In this document: positions 1-6,731 of the stretch, piece by piece | Numbering within the stretch: position 1 is the stretch's first letter | Layout of the letters: each line of letters begins with the position of its first letter | Assembly (NCBI GenBank): GCA_044238875.1 | Contig: JBIICM010000065.1 | Location: 1-12,328, forward strand | Direction of reading: 5' to 3' | Length of the DNA: 12,328 nucleotides | Origin: JAIBAI01 sp044238875 | GTDB lineage: Bacteria; Bacteroidota; Bacteroidia; M30B66 | The notes under the pieces: model-generated | Databases searched by the model: none | Seen by the model: only the letters and a program-made list of their open reading frames with translations | What the model was told of the DNA's origin: nothing | Made by a program: the position numbers and the translations under genes

Positions 1-2
1 GA

Positions 3-272
3 CGATATGCCGATAAGCAGGGTAAACTGCGCACCTGTTTTATCGCCAGCAACCATACCACCGGCGGTAATTCCGGAAGTCCGGTGCTGAACGGCAAGGG
101 TGAACTGGTGGGTATTAATTTCGACAGGAACTGGGAGGGGACAATGAGTGACATATCTTATGATATCAATCAGGTTAGGAATATTTCGCTGGATGTACGC
201 TATGCCCTTTTTATTATTGAAAAGGTAGCCGGAGCCGGTCATTTGGTCAGGGAAATGAAGATCGTTAGGTAA
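3..272 (+). CDS. S46 family dipeptidyl-peptidase, DPP11-like (3' end only)
   Basis: This is the last 89 residues of a gene that begins before the window; the frame is open from base 3. S46 enzymes are periplasmic or surface exopeptidases of about 700-720 residues that remove dipeptides from peptide N-termini, supplying peptide-fermenting and proteolytic Bacteroidota. The window shows the signature around the catalytic serine, TTGGNSGSPVLNGKGELVG, followed by FDRNWEGTMSDISYD, and then the conserved C-terminal helix (RYALFIIEKVAGAGHLVREM). Eighteen residues after the catalytic Ser (Asn-Ser-Gly) there is an Arg in FDRNWEG. In the family this is the S1-determining site: Arg673 in Porphyromonas gingivalis DPP11 (Asp/Glu preference) against Gly in DPP7 (hydrophobic preference). 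Family assignment is firm. Acidic specificity is inferred from that one residue. The catalytic His and Asp lie outside the window. Confidence 0.93.
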   Translation, partial: RYADKQGKLRTCFIASNHTTGGNSGSPVLNGKGELVGINFDRNWEGTMSDISYDINQVRNISLDVRYALFIIEKVAGAGHLVREMKIVR

Positions 273-276
273 TTGC

Positions 277-306
277 TTTGAGTTCTGCCGAAATACCCTA
301 ATTTTG
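277..306 (+). promoter_or_regulatory. Bacteroidota-type promoter for sucC
   Basis: TTTG at 277-280 and TAATTTTG at 299-306 match the Bacteroidota -33 (TTTG) and -7 (TAnnTTTG) elements, with an 18-bp spacer. This would place transcription start near base 310, inside or next to a run of nine A's (310-318), leaving a leader of about 14 nt before the sucC ATG at 324. It is the only box in the window where both elements are present at proper spacing. Confidence 0.6.
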
Positions 307-323
307 GCCAAAAAAAAATCCGG

Positions 324-1514
324 ATGAACATTCACGAATATCAGGGAAAAGAAATACTGAAAAAATTCGGAGTCAGCGTGCAGGAAGGCATTCTGGCCCA
401 TACACCTGAAGAAGCGGTAGCTGCGGCAAAGCAACTGCAACAACTCACAGGCACCTCCTGGTGGGTAGTGAAAGCGCAGGTGCATGCAGGCGGCAGAGGC
501 AAAGGCGGAGGAATCAAACTTGCCAAATCTCTTGAAGATGTTGCACGCATCAGCAATGAAATAATCGGCATGACACTGGTAACACCTCAAACCGGCCCTG
601 AAGGTAAGTTGGTACGCAAGGTGCTTATCGCCCAGGATGTTTATGAACCCGGACCGGAGGAGCACAAAGAATTTTATATCAGCATTCTGCTCAATCGTCA
701 GACAGGCAGAAACACCATAATGTACACCACCGAAGGTGGTATGGACATAGAAACAGTGGCTCACGAAACGCCGGAGAAGATTTTCAACGAAGAAATTGAT
801 CCGGGGGTAGGTATGCAGGCTTTTCAGGCCAGAAAAATCGCCTATAACCTCGGATTGAAAGGGGACTCCAATAAAAGCATGGTGAAATTCATCCAGGCCC
901 TGTATGCTGCCTATGAGGCAATTGATGCCTCTATGTTTGAAATCAATCCGGCGTTGAAAACTTCACAGGGAAAAATCATTGCTGTTGATGCCAAGGTGAA
1001 TCTTGATGAAAACGGTTTATACCGGCATCCTGACATTTACGCCCTGCGTGATACAGATGAAGAGGATCCAACCGAAGTGGAAGCAGGTGCGCATAACCTG
1101 AATTATGTGAAACTTGATGGAAACATCGGCTGTATGGTTAATGGAGCTGGTTTGGCCATGGCTACGATGGACATCATCAAGCTGGCGGGAGGCGATCCGG
1201 CCAACTTTCTGGATGTTGGCGGTACAGCAGATGCTGCAAGGGTTGAGCAAGCCTTCAGAATTATTCTCCAGGATCCGAATGTGAAAGCTATCCTTGTGAA
1301 TATCTTCGGAGGAATTGTGCGTTGCGACCGTGTTGCACAGGGTATCGTTGATGCCTACCGGAACATTGGTGAAATTAGGGTGCCGATCATTGTTCGCCTT
1401 CAGGGAACCAATGCTTCAGAGGCAAAACAAATCATTGACCATTCAGGTTTATTGGTTAAGTCAGCCATCCTGCTGCAGGAAGCCGCCGATAAGGTAAAAG
1501 AGGTACTGGCATAG
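324..1514 (+). CDS. sucC: Succinate-CoA ligase, beta subunit
   Basis: Beta subunit of succinyl-CoA synthetase, the TCA-cycle enzyme that interconverts succinyl-CoA and succinate with nucleotide phosphorylation in the cytoplasm; it pairs with SucD. The 396 residues compare with 388 in E. coli. An N-terminal ATP-grasp domain (about 1-240) starts with MNIHEYQGKEIL and carries KAQVHAGGRGKGG at 50-62. The metal ligands appear as Asn208 (EINP) and Asp222 (VDAK), with the same 14-residue spacing as E. coli Asn199/Asp213. The C-terminal CoA-ligase domain has NGAGLAMATMD, FLDVGGTA and NIFGGIVRCD (326-335). Position 20 is Gln, where the E. coli enzyme has Pro. The start at 324 matches the family N-terminus. 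No sucD is in the window, so the subunits are either encoded apart or sucD lies out of view. A secreted protease gene starts 27 bp after the stop. Confidence 0.97.
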   Translation: MNIHEYQGKEILKKFGVSVQEGILAHTPEEAVAAAKQLQQLTGTSWWVVKAQVHAGGRGKGGGIKLAKSLEDVARISNEIIGMTLVTPQTGPEGKLVRKVLIAQDVYEPGPEEHKEFYISILLNRQTGRNTIMYTTEGGMDIETVAHETPEKIFNEEIDPGVGMQAFQARKIAYNLGLKGDSNKSMVKFIQALYAAYEAIDASMFEINPALKTSQGKIIAVDAKVNLDENGLYRHPDIYALRDTDEEDPTEVEAGAHNLNYVKLDGNIGCMVNGAGLAMATMDIIKLAGGDPANFLDVGGTADAARVEQAFRIILQDPNVKAILVNIFGGIVRCDRVAQGIVDAYRNIGEIRVPIIVRLQGTNASEAKQIIDHSGLLVKSAILLQEAADKVKEVLA

Positions 1515-1541
1515 GGCCTGTAATGCGGGATGATGGTTCGC

Positions 1542-3929
1542 ATGAAAAAGATCATCCTGATACTCTTAACAATCGCTCCGGCCGCATTACCGGCTCAGTA
1601 TAATTTTGTACCGTCTTCCCTGATTTTACAATTGGGGAAAGGAACAGATCCACTCTCCGTTTCTGCGGCACTTTCTGCAGCATTGACCGATAGCCTTATC
1701 AAGCCGGCCGGTGTACTTTCCGAACTTTTCAATGTGCATTTGTTTTCATGCTCCCCTGGCCGTGAGCAAGCTGCAGTGCGGCAGGCAAGCCGCTTAGCCG
1801 GCGTTCAGGCTGCTCAGTTAAACCACCGGATTGAATTGCGCGAAAAACCACCGGATGATCCCCTTTTTTACCTGCAGTGGGCCTTTAAGAATACCGGGCA
1901 AAACGGCGGTACACCAGGGGCCGATATCGGAGCAACGGCAGCCTGGAAGCTCAACACCGGCGGCAATACCGCACAGGGCGATGAAATTGTTGTCGCAGTG
2001 ATTGATGAAGGCTTTCAACTGGATCATCCTGATCTGGAAGATGTTTTTTTTAGGAACCATGGCGAAATACCCGGCAACGGCACTGACGACGACGGCAACG
2101 GATACATTGACGACTACAGGGGCTGGAATGCCTATGCCAATAACGGGACAATGCCGGCGAGTTCACACGGTACGCATGTTTGCGGCATTATTGCTGCCAA
2201 AGGCAACAATGCCAGAGGAGTTACCGGGATCAACTGGAACCTGAAGATATTGCCGGTTGCGGGCTCTTCTGAAAACGAAGCCAGGGTGATTGCTGCTTAC
2301 GGATACGTAGCCGCGCTGCGTGCACAATACAATGCCAGCGGTGGCCGCAGGGGCGCCTTTGTGGTGGCGACCAATGCCTCATTCGGTGTTAATCAGGGTA
2401 AACCGGAAGAATTTCCCATTTGGTGCGCCATCTATGATTCACTGGGCAAGTATGGCATACTCAATGCTGCTGCCACTACCAATTCGAACATCAATGTGGA
2501 TATCAATGGAGATATACCGACTGCCTGCCCTTCAGCTTACCTGCTTGGGGTAACCAATTCAACCAATACGGATGAGAAAAACCAGTCTGCCGGTTTTGGG
2601 GAGAAACACATTGACCTTGCTGCACCAGGTACCGCCATTTATTCAACAAACGGTGGCAGCGCCTATGGTTACCGAACCGGCACCTCCATGGCATCGCCTA
2701 TGGTAGCTGGGGCAATCGGGCTCATGCATGCTGCCGCCTGCGGTGAATTTATCGAACAGTATCGCCAGAACCCTGCCCAAACCGCACTTAAGATGCGTAA
2801 TATGCTGCTTGACGGGGCCGAGCGGCTCAGTGCCTTTAATGGTTATGTTGGCGAAGGGCGCAGGCTTAACCTTGAAAAGCCGTTGCAGCTGCTTAACGCC
2901 ATCCCCTGTGATCATCGCCTAAAGCCAAGAGCTGCCTTTACATCTGAAATTACCCGGCTTTGCCCCGGCGATAGTTTGCGTTTTTTCAACCGGAGTTCGG
3001 CCTCGGCAAAAAAGTTCATCTGGAGTTTCCCCGGCGGGAGTCCTGCCGGATCTGAATTACCTGATTTAACGGTTAAGTATTCGGTGCCGGGGATTTTTCC
3101 TGTCAGACTTGTTGCCTATAATGATGAGAGTGCTGATACCATGGAGGCGAAAAACTGGGTAATTGTATCAACAAACGAGAGTTGCAAGGCGATTGATCCG
3201 CCAAAACCCAGGGCCTCATTTACTGCCGTATCTACAAATATATGTAGCGGGGCTCCGCTGCAGTTAATTAATACAAGCAGCAACGCAGAATTTTTTACAT
3301 GGGTCACCGCCGGGCTTAGCACTCCCAATGAGCCGAATCCTGCACTGGAGGTTGAAATGGATGGTGAAATACCTATAAGGCTTATAGCTTCAGACGGAAT
3401 ACAGGCAGACACCCTTGATACAACCTTAGCCATAACGCTGGTGAACAGACGGGAGAAGCCCCTGCTTGGCTGGCTGGGCAATAAGCTATACACCTTGTCG
3501 CAGGGGCCATTGCAATGGTATTTTAACGGAAATCCGGTGGAGGGTAATTCAGGAAATTTTATTATCCCACAAAAAGCAGGGTATTATTCGGTCACAGTAA
3601 CCAATGTCTGGGGATGTTCAAGTTCATCCGACCCATGGCTATTCGGGTTCACCGGTGAGGATCAGGTTGCCGGAAAAAACAGTTTTCGGGTGGGGCCGGT
3701 TCCGGCAGGAAGCAGACTGACCATCATACCACCTGATCAGCGCAGGTATTTAATTGAACTCACCGATCTGCAGTGTAAAGTTTTGCTGCGCGGTGAAAAA
3801 TGGCTTTCCGGTCAGGAAACGCTTGACCTGTCAGGGATTGATAACGGAATATATTTTTTAAGAATCAGTTCATCCGCAGCCATACCGCCTGAAATTTTCA
3901 GAATTATTAAACAGGTGGGTGAACGCTAA
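1542..3929 (+). CDS. Secreted subtilisin-like (S8) serine protease with PKD-like repeats and T9SS sorting domain
   Basis: A secreted endopeptidase of 795 residues. I chose the ATG at 1542 because it gives a classic signal peptide, MKKIILILLTIAPAALPAQ; in-frame ATGs at 1530 and 1533 would add three or four residues. The S8 catalytic domain shows Asp155 (VIDEGF), a DDDGNGYIDD acidic loop that may bind calcium, His209 (SHGTHVCG), oxyanion Asn278 (ATNASFG) and Ser382 (GTSMASPMVAG). Two PKD-like domains follow (about 463-544 and 557-634), then an Ig-like segment with WYFNG and YYSVTVTNVWGCS (to about 705). A C-terminal T9SS type A-like domain ends the protein (about 711-795, DLSGIDNGIYFLRI). That domain is divergent: its opening reads VGPVP rather than YPNP. 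The gene lies 27 bp after sucC and 26 bp before accC, so cotranscription is likely, but a functional link with those enzymes is not implied. Confidence 0.93.
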   Translation: MKKIILILLTIAPAALPAQYNFVPSSLILQLGKGTDPLSVSAALSAALTDSLIKPAGVLSELFNVHLFSCSPGREQAAVRQASRLAGVQAAQLNHRIELREKPPDDPLFYLQWAFKNTGQNGGTPGADIGATAAWKLNTGGNTAQGDEIVVAVIDEGFQLDHPDLEDVFFRNHGEIPGNGTDDDGNGYIDDYRGWNAYANNGTMPASSHGTHVCGIIAAKGNNARGVTGINWNLKILPVAGSSENEARVIAAYGYVAALRAQYNASGGRRGAFVVATNASFGVNQGKPEEFPIWCAIYDSLGKYGILNAAATTNSNINVDINGDIPTACPSAYLLGVTNSTNTDEKNQSAGFGEKHIDLAAPGTAIYSTNGGSAYGYRTGTSMASPMVAGAIGLMHAAACGEFIEQYRQNPAQTALKMRNMLLDGAERLSAFNGYVGEGRRLNLEKPLQLLNAIPCDHRLKPRAAFTSEITRLCPGDSLRFFNRSSASAKKFIWSFPGGSPAGSELPDLTVKYSVPGIFPVRLVAYNDESADTMEAKNWVIVSTNESCKAIDPPKPRASFTAVSTNICSGAPLQLINTSSNAEFFTWVTAGLSTPNEPNPALEVEMDGEIPIRLIASDGIQADTLDTTLAITLVNRREKPLLGWLGNKLYTLSQGPLQWYFNGNPVEGNSGNFIIPQKAGYYSVTVTNVWGCSSSSDPWLFGFTGEDQVAGKNSFRVGPVPAGSRLTIIPPDQRRYLIELTDLQCKVLLRGEKWLSGQETLDLSGIDNGIYFLRISSSAAIPPEIFRIIKQVGER

Positions 3930-3939
3930 GCGGTTTGCT

Positions 3940-3947
3940 TATTTTTG
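3940..3947 (+). promoter_or_regulatory. Candidate -7 box directly before accC
   Basis: TATTTTTG fits the Bacteroidota -7 consensus TAnnTTTG and sits 8 bases before the accC ATG (3956). Transcription would start only about 5 nt ahead of the start codon, giving an almost leaderless mRNA. No TTTG or TTG is seen at the expected -33 distance (about 3917-3920), so the call rests on one element and could be chance in T-rich sequence. Confidence 0.35.
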
Positions 3948-3955
3948 GCTCCAGT

Positions 3956-5449
3956 ATGAAGAAAATTCTGGTTGCCAACAGGGGTGAAATAGCCCTGCGC
4001 GTGATGCGCACTGCCAAAGAAATGGGAATCAGCACTGTAGCTGTTTATTCTGAAGCAGACCGCAATGCTCCGCATGTTCGTTATGCTGACGAAGCAGTGC
4101 TGCTTGGCCCCCCCGCCTCCTCACAGTCGTACCTCAGGGGCGACAAGATCATCAGTATTTGCAAGGAGTTGGGAGTTGACGGCATTCATCCCGGATATGG
4201 TTTTTTATCTGAAAATGCCGCTTTTGCCAGGATGGTAAAAGAAGCCGGTATCATCCTTATCGGACCTTCAGCAGAGGCAATGGAGATGATGGGGTCAAAA
4301 CTGGCAGCTAAAGCTGCAGCTAAAAAATACAACATACCGCTTGTTCCGGGCACCGATGAGGCCATTACAGATCAGGACGAAGCAAGGAATATTGCAAGGG
4401 AGATAGGTTTTCCGGTGCTGATCAAAGCATCGGCGGGTGGTGGCGGCAAGGGGATGCGCATTGTAGAAAATGAGGCAGATTTCAACGAGCAATTGCAGCT
4501 AGCCGTTTCTGAGGCTACTTCTGCCTTTGGCGATGGTTCGGTTTTTATTGAAAGGTACGTAGGTTCACCGCGACACATTGAGATACAGGTGATGGCCGAT
4601 ATGCATGGAAATATCTGTTACCTTTTTGAACGCGATTGCAGTATTCAGCGACGGCACCAGAAGGTTGTGGAAGAGGCGCCATCGGCCATACTCAGCGAAG
4701 AAATGCGCAGTGCCATGGGCGAATGTGCAGTTATGGTGGCTCGTGCGTGCAATTATGTGGGCGCCGGAACGGTTGAGTTTCTGGTAGATGAAAACCTGAA
4801 TTTCTACTTCCTTGAGATGAATACAAGGTTGCAGGTTGAACATCCGGTAACAGAATTGATCACAGGTCTTGATTTGGTAAGGGAGCAAATCAGGGTTGCA
4901 AGGGGTGAAAAATTAAGCTTTAAGCAGGAGGATTTAAGGATGAACGGACATGCAATTGAAATCAGGGTTTATGCGGAGGATCCGGCCAATCAGTTTCTGC
5001 CCGACATAGGCAGGTTAGATGTTTACAGGCTACCTTCAGGCAACGGGGTCAGGGTTGACGGTGGCTTTGAAGAAGGCATGGATATCCCCATCTATTATGA
5101 CCCTATGCTGAGCAAGCTAATTGTTCACGCAGCAAACAGGCAGGAAGCCATTGACAGGATGTTGCGTGCCATTGCCGATTATCAGGTTTCGGGCGTTGAA
5201 ACCACCCTTACTTTTTGTGCTTTTGCGCTGAACCATGAAGCCTTCAGGTCTGGAAAATTTGATACAAATTTTGTCAAAAGGTATTTTGAACCGACGTATT
5301 TGGAAGCCAGCCCGACAGATGACGAGCTTGAAATAGCAGCAATCATGGCTGCGATGATAAGGGCTGAAGAGAAGTCAGGCCCGCATGCCTCTATACCTTT
5401 AAATGTTAGCAGTAAATCCGGTGCATGGAAAGCCCGTAAATTCAGTTAA
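3956..5449 (+). CDS. accC: Biotin carboxylase subunit of an acyl-CoA (acetyl-/propionyl-CoA) carboxylase
   Basis: ATP-dependent carboxylation of biotin carried on a partner protein: the first half-reaction of acetyl-CoA carboxylase (fatty acid synthesis) or propionyl-CoA carboxylase. The 497 residues start at MKKILVANRGEIALRVM; the frame is open upstream but offers only a TTG at 3935. Active-site residues line up with E. coli AccC: Lys115, Lys157 before the ATP loop KASAGGGGKGMRIV, His207, Lys236 (RRHQK), Glu274, Glu287 and Asn289 (LEMN), Arg291 (RLQVEHP) and Arg337. The order is N-terminal Rossmann-like domain, ATP-grasp (about 115-320), then biotin carboxylase C-terminal domain (to about 445). 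About 50 extra residues at the end exceed the 449 of E. coli; this longer form is common among Bacteroidota and PCC-type subunits. No accB, biotinyl protein or carboxyltransferase gene is adjacent, so the acyl-CoA substrate cannot be assigned. Confidence 0.93.
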   Translation: MKKILVANRGEIALRVMRTAKEMGISTVAVYSEADRNAPHVRYADEAVLLGPPASSQSYLRGDKIISICKELGVDGIHPGYGFLSENAAFARMVKEAGIILIGPSAEAMEMMGSKLAAKAAAKKYNIPLVPGTDEAITDQDEARNIAREIGFPVLIKASAGGGGKGMRIVENEADFNEQLQLAVSEATSAFGDGSVFIERYVGSPRHIEIQVMADMHGNICYLFERDCSIQRRHQKVVEEAPSAILSEEMRSAMGECAVMVARACNYVGAGTVEFLVDENLNFYFLEMNTRLQVEHPVTELITGLDLVREQIRVARGEKLSFKQEDLRMNGHAIEIRVYAEDPANQFLPDIGRLDVYRLPSGNGVRVDGGFEEGMDIPIYYDPMLSKLIVHAANRQEAIDRMLRAIADYQVSGVETTLTFCAFALNHEAFRSGKFDTNFVKRYFEPTYLEASPTDDELEIAAIMAAMIRAEEKSGPHASIPLNVSSKSGAWKARKFS

Positions 5450-5486
5450 AAGCCAAATCTAAACCTGTTAGTTAATTGTTAATAAA

Positions 5487-5507
5487 CCCGTTTATATTCT
5501 AAACGGG
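5487..5507 (+). terminator. Hairpin after accC, possible terminator
   Basis: CCCGTTTA (5487-5494) and TAAACGGG (5500-5507) form a perfect 8-bp stem with a 5-nt loop, 37 bases after the accC stop. There is no T-tract after it, so it is a weak intrinsic-terminator candidate. It could instead act as a 3' processing or protective hairpin. It stands between accC and the promoter-like box of the next gene. Confidence 0.4.
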
Positions 5508-5536
5508 AACCCCTGTATTAGGCTATTGGGGCGGAC

Positions 5537-5544
5537 TAATTTTG
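5537..5544 (+). promoter_or_regulatory. Candidate -7 box for the T9SS cargo gene
   Basis: TAATTTTG matches TAnnTTTG exactly, with the same eight bases as the sucC -7 box. It ends 15 bases before the ATG at 5560, so the leader would be about 12 nt. No good -33 TTTG is seen at the expected place. Its position after the accC hairpin supports separate transcription of the next gene. Confidence 0.45.
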
Positions 5545-5559
5545 TTTCAAAATAAAAAT

Positions 5560-6603
5560 ATGAAACATTCATTACTCAGTCTCTCAGGGCTGCTACTTGC
5601 GATTACAGTGGTAGCGCAGCCTGAATTTACCAGAAACGATATGTTTCCGGTAGGTTTTTCCTATCAGAAGATCCGGGTGAATAATCCTTCAGGAATTTCA
5701 ACGGCTGCAACAGGCGCGAATTCAACCTGGAATTACTCATCCGCAGCCGGCGATGTTGCCAGTGAATCAGCAGATGGCATTTCAGGACAGCCATTTTCCG
5801 GGAGTTTTCCCAATGCAACATTCGTAATGGCAGGCAAGCAGGGAAACGATTCACTTTACAATTACTTTAAAGTGAGTGCCAGTTCTTATGCATTAGATGG
5901 TTACTACAGATTTCCGGATGAGTCCTTCCCGCCCCCTCCGGGATCCAATGGCCCTATGATTTACAACCCACCTGTTGATATTTTCAGGTTTCCCTCCATG
6001 ATGGGTTCTACCTTTAATCAGGAAATAGCAGGCGTTAAAAGAACATCTTTGGATTCAGTCAGTCGTAAAGGGCAGCAAACCGTTACGTTTGATGGTTACG
6101 GAACGCTTACTACGCCCGCAGGAACTTTTCAAAATGCACTAAGGTATTATACCGAGCAGGCGTACAAAGATTCATCGGCAGCTGAAGGCATCACTATTGC
6201 CTACACGGTTAAATCGTGGTCATGGATTTCTGCAGCTACACGCGGCGTAATTCTATTGCATAAAGAAATAATGACTACCGGCAACAATCCCGTACCTGAT
6301 ACCACAGCATGGTACACCAACCCCGGTGATGTCGGTATCAGCGAAAACAACAAACAATCATTCACTATTTATCCAAACCCAATGCAGGAAATTTTTTCAT
6401 TAAGCGGTAAGGCTGAGCCAGGTAATATGACCGTTGACTTGTTATCAGTTACAGGTCAGCAGGTACAGCGCCTTTATACAGGTAACCTGAACGGACAGCT
6501 TTTTAATCTTCAGCTTTCTCTTAAAAATGTTGAGCCAGGTTTCTATATTGTAAACCTCAACAACGGAGAGAAGCAAGAATCATATCCGGTAGTTGTAAAG
6601 TAA
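5560..6603 (+). CDS. Secreted protein of unknown function with T9SS type A sorting domain
   Basis: A 347-residue exported protein. The ATG at 5560 gives the signal peptide MKHSLLSLSGLLLAITVVA, cleaved before Gln20; a TTG at 5542 in the same frame would add a poor leader and overlaps the -7 box. The C-terminal domain (about 266-347) is a typical T9SS type A sorting domain: FTIYPNP at 268-274, VDLLSVTGQQVQRL, then VEPGFYIVNLNNGEKQ and a final VVVK. The protein should therefore cross the outer membrane through the gliding/Por secretion system and be released or anchored at the surface. I do not recognise the middle part (about 21-260). It is rich in Ser, Thr, Asn, Gly and aromatic residues, has a Pro run (FPPPPG), lacks cysteines and looks beta-rich, with no catalytic motif visible. 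It is probably its own transcription unit, with a box upstream and a strong terminator downstream. Confidence 0.88.
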   Translation: MKHSLLSLSGLLLAITVVAQPEFTRNDMFPVGFSYQKIRVNNPSGISTAATGANSTWNYSSAAGDVASESADGISGQPFSGSFPNATFVMAGKQGNDSLYNYFKVSASSYALDGYYRFPDESFPPPPGSNGPMIYNPPVDIFRFPSMMGSTFNQEIAGVKRTSLDSVSRKGQQTVTFDGYGTLTTPAGTFQNALRYYTEQAYKDSSAAEGITIAYTVKSWSWISAATRGVILLHKEIMTTGNNPVPDTTAWYTNPGDVGISENNKQSFTIYPNPMQEIFSLSGKAEPGNMTVDLLSVTGQQVQRLYTGNLNGQLFNLQLSLKNVEPGFYIVNLNNGEKQESYPVVVK

Positions 6604-6620
6604 AGTACCTTCAACAAAAT

Positions 6621-6652
6621 AGAAGGCCGGGCAATTTTGTCCGGCCTTTTTT
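6621..6652 (+). terminator. Strong intrinsic terminator between convergent genes
   Basis: AAGGCCGG (6623-6630) pairs with CCGGCCTT (6641-6648). The stem can be extended inward by G.T and C-G pairs around an AATTTT loop, and is followed by six T's (6647-6652). It lies 20 bases after the stop of the T9SS cargo gene. On the opposite strand the arm is followed by CTATTTTGTTG, moderately T-rich, so it may also stop transcription of the convergent receptor gene that ends at 6732. Confidence 0.85.
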
Positions 6653-6731
6653 ATTGATTAAATCACAGTATAATCATTAAGCCGGTCAATTTTTAATTTT
6701 TTGCCGATGAACAAAACCATGCTTTACAATC

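Noticed and set aside
2643..3493. Open frames on the - strand within the subtilase gene (up to 125 codons)
   Set aside because: They are shadows of the protease frame, with no domain, signal or start support.
3935..3955. TTG start extending accC upstream
   Set aside because: Adds LIFGSS-like residues absent from the family; MKKILVANRGEI at 3956 is the conserved N-terminus.
5542..5559. TTG start for the T9SS cargo gene
   Set aside because: It falls inside the -7 box, and the ATG at 5560 gives a standard signal peptide.
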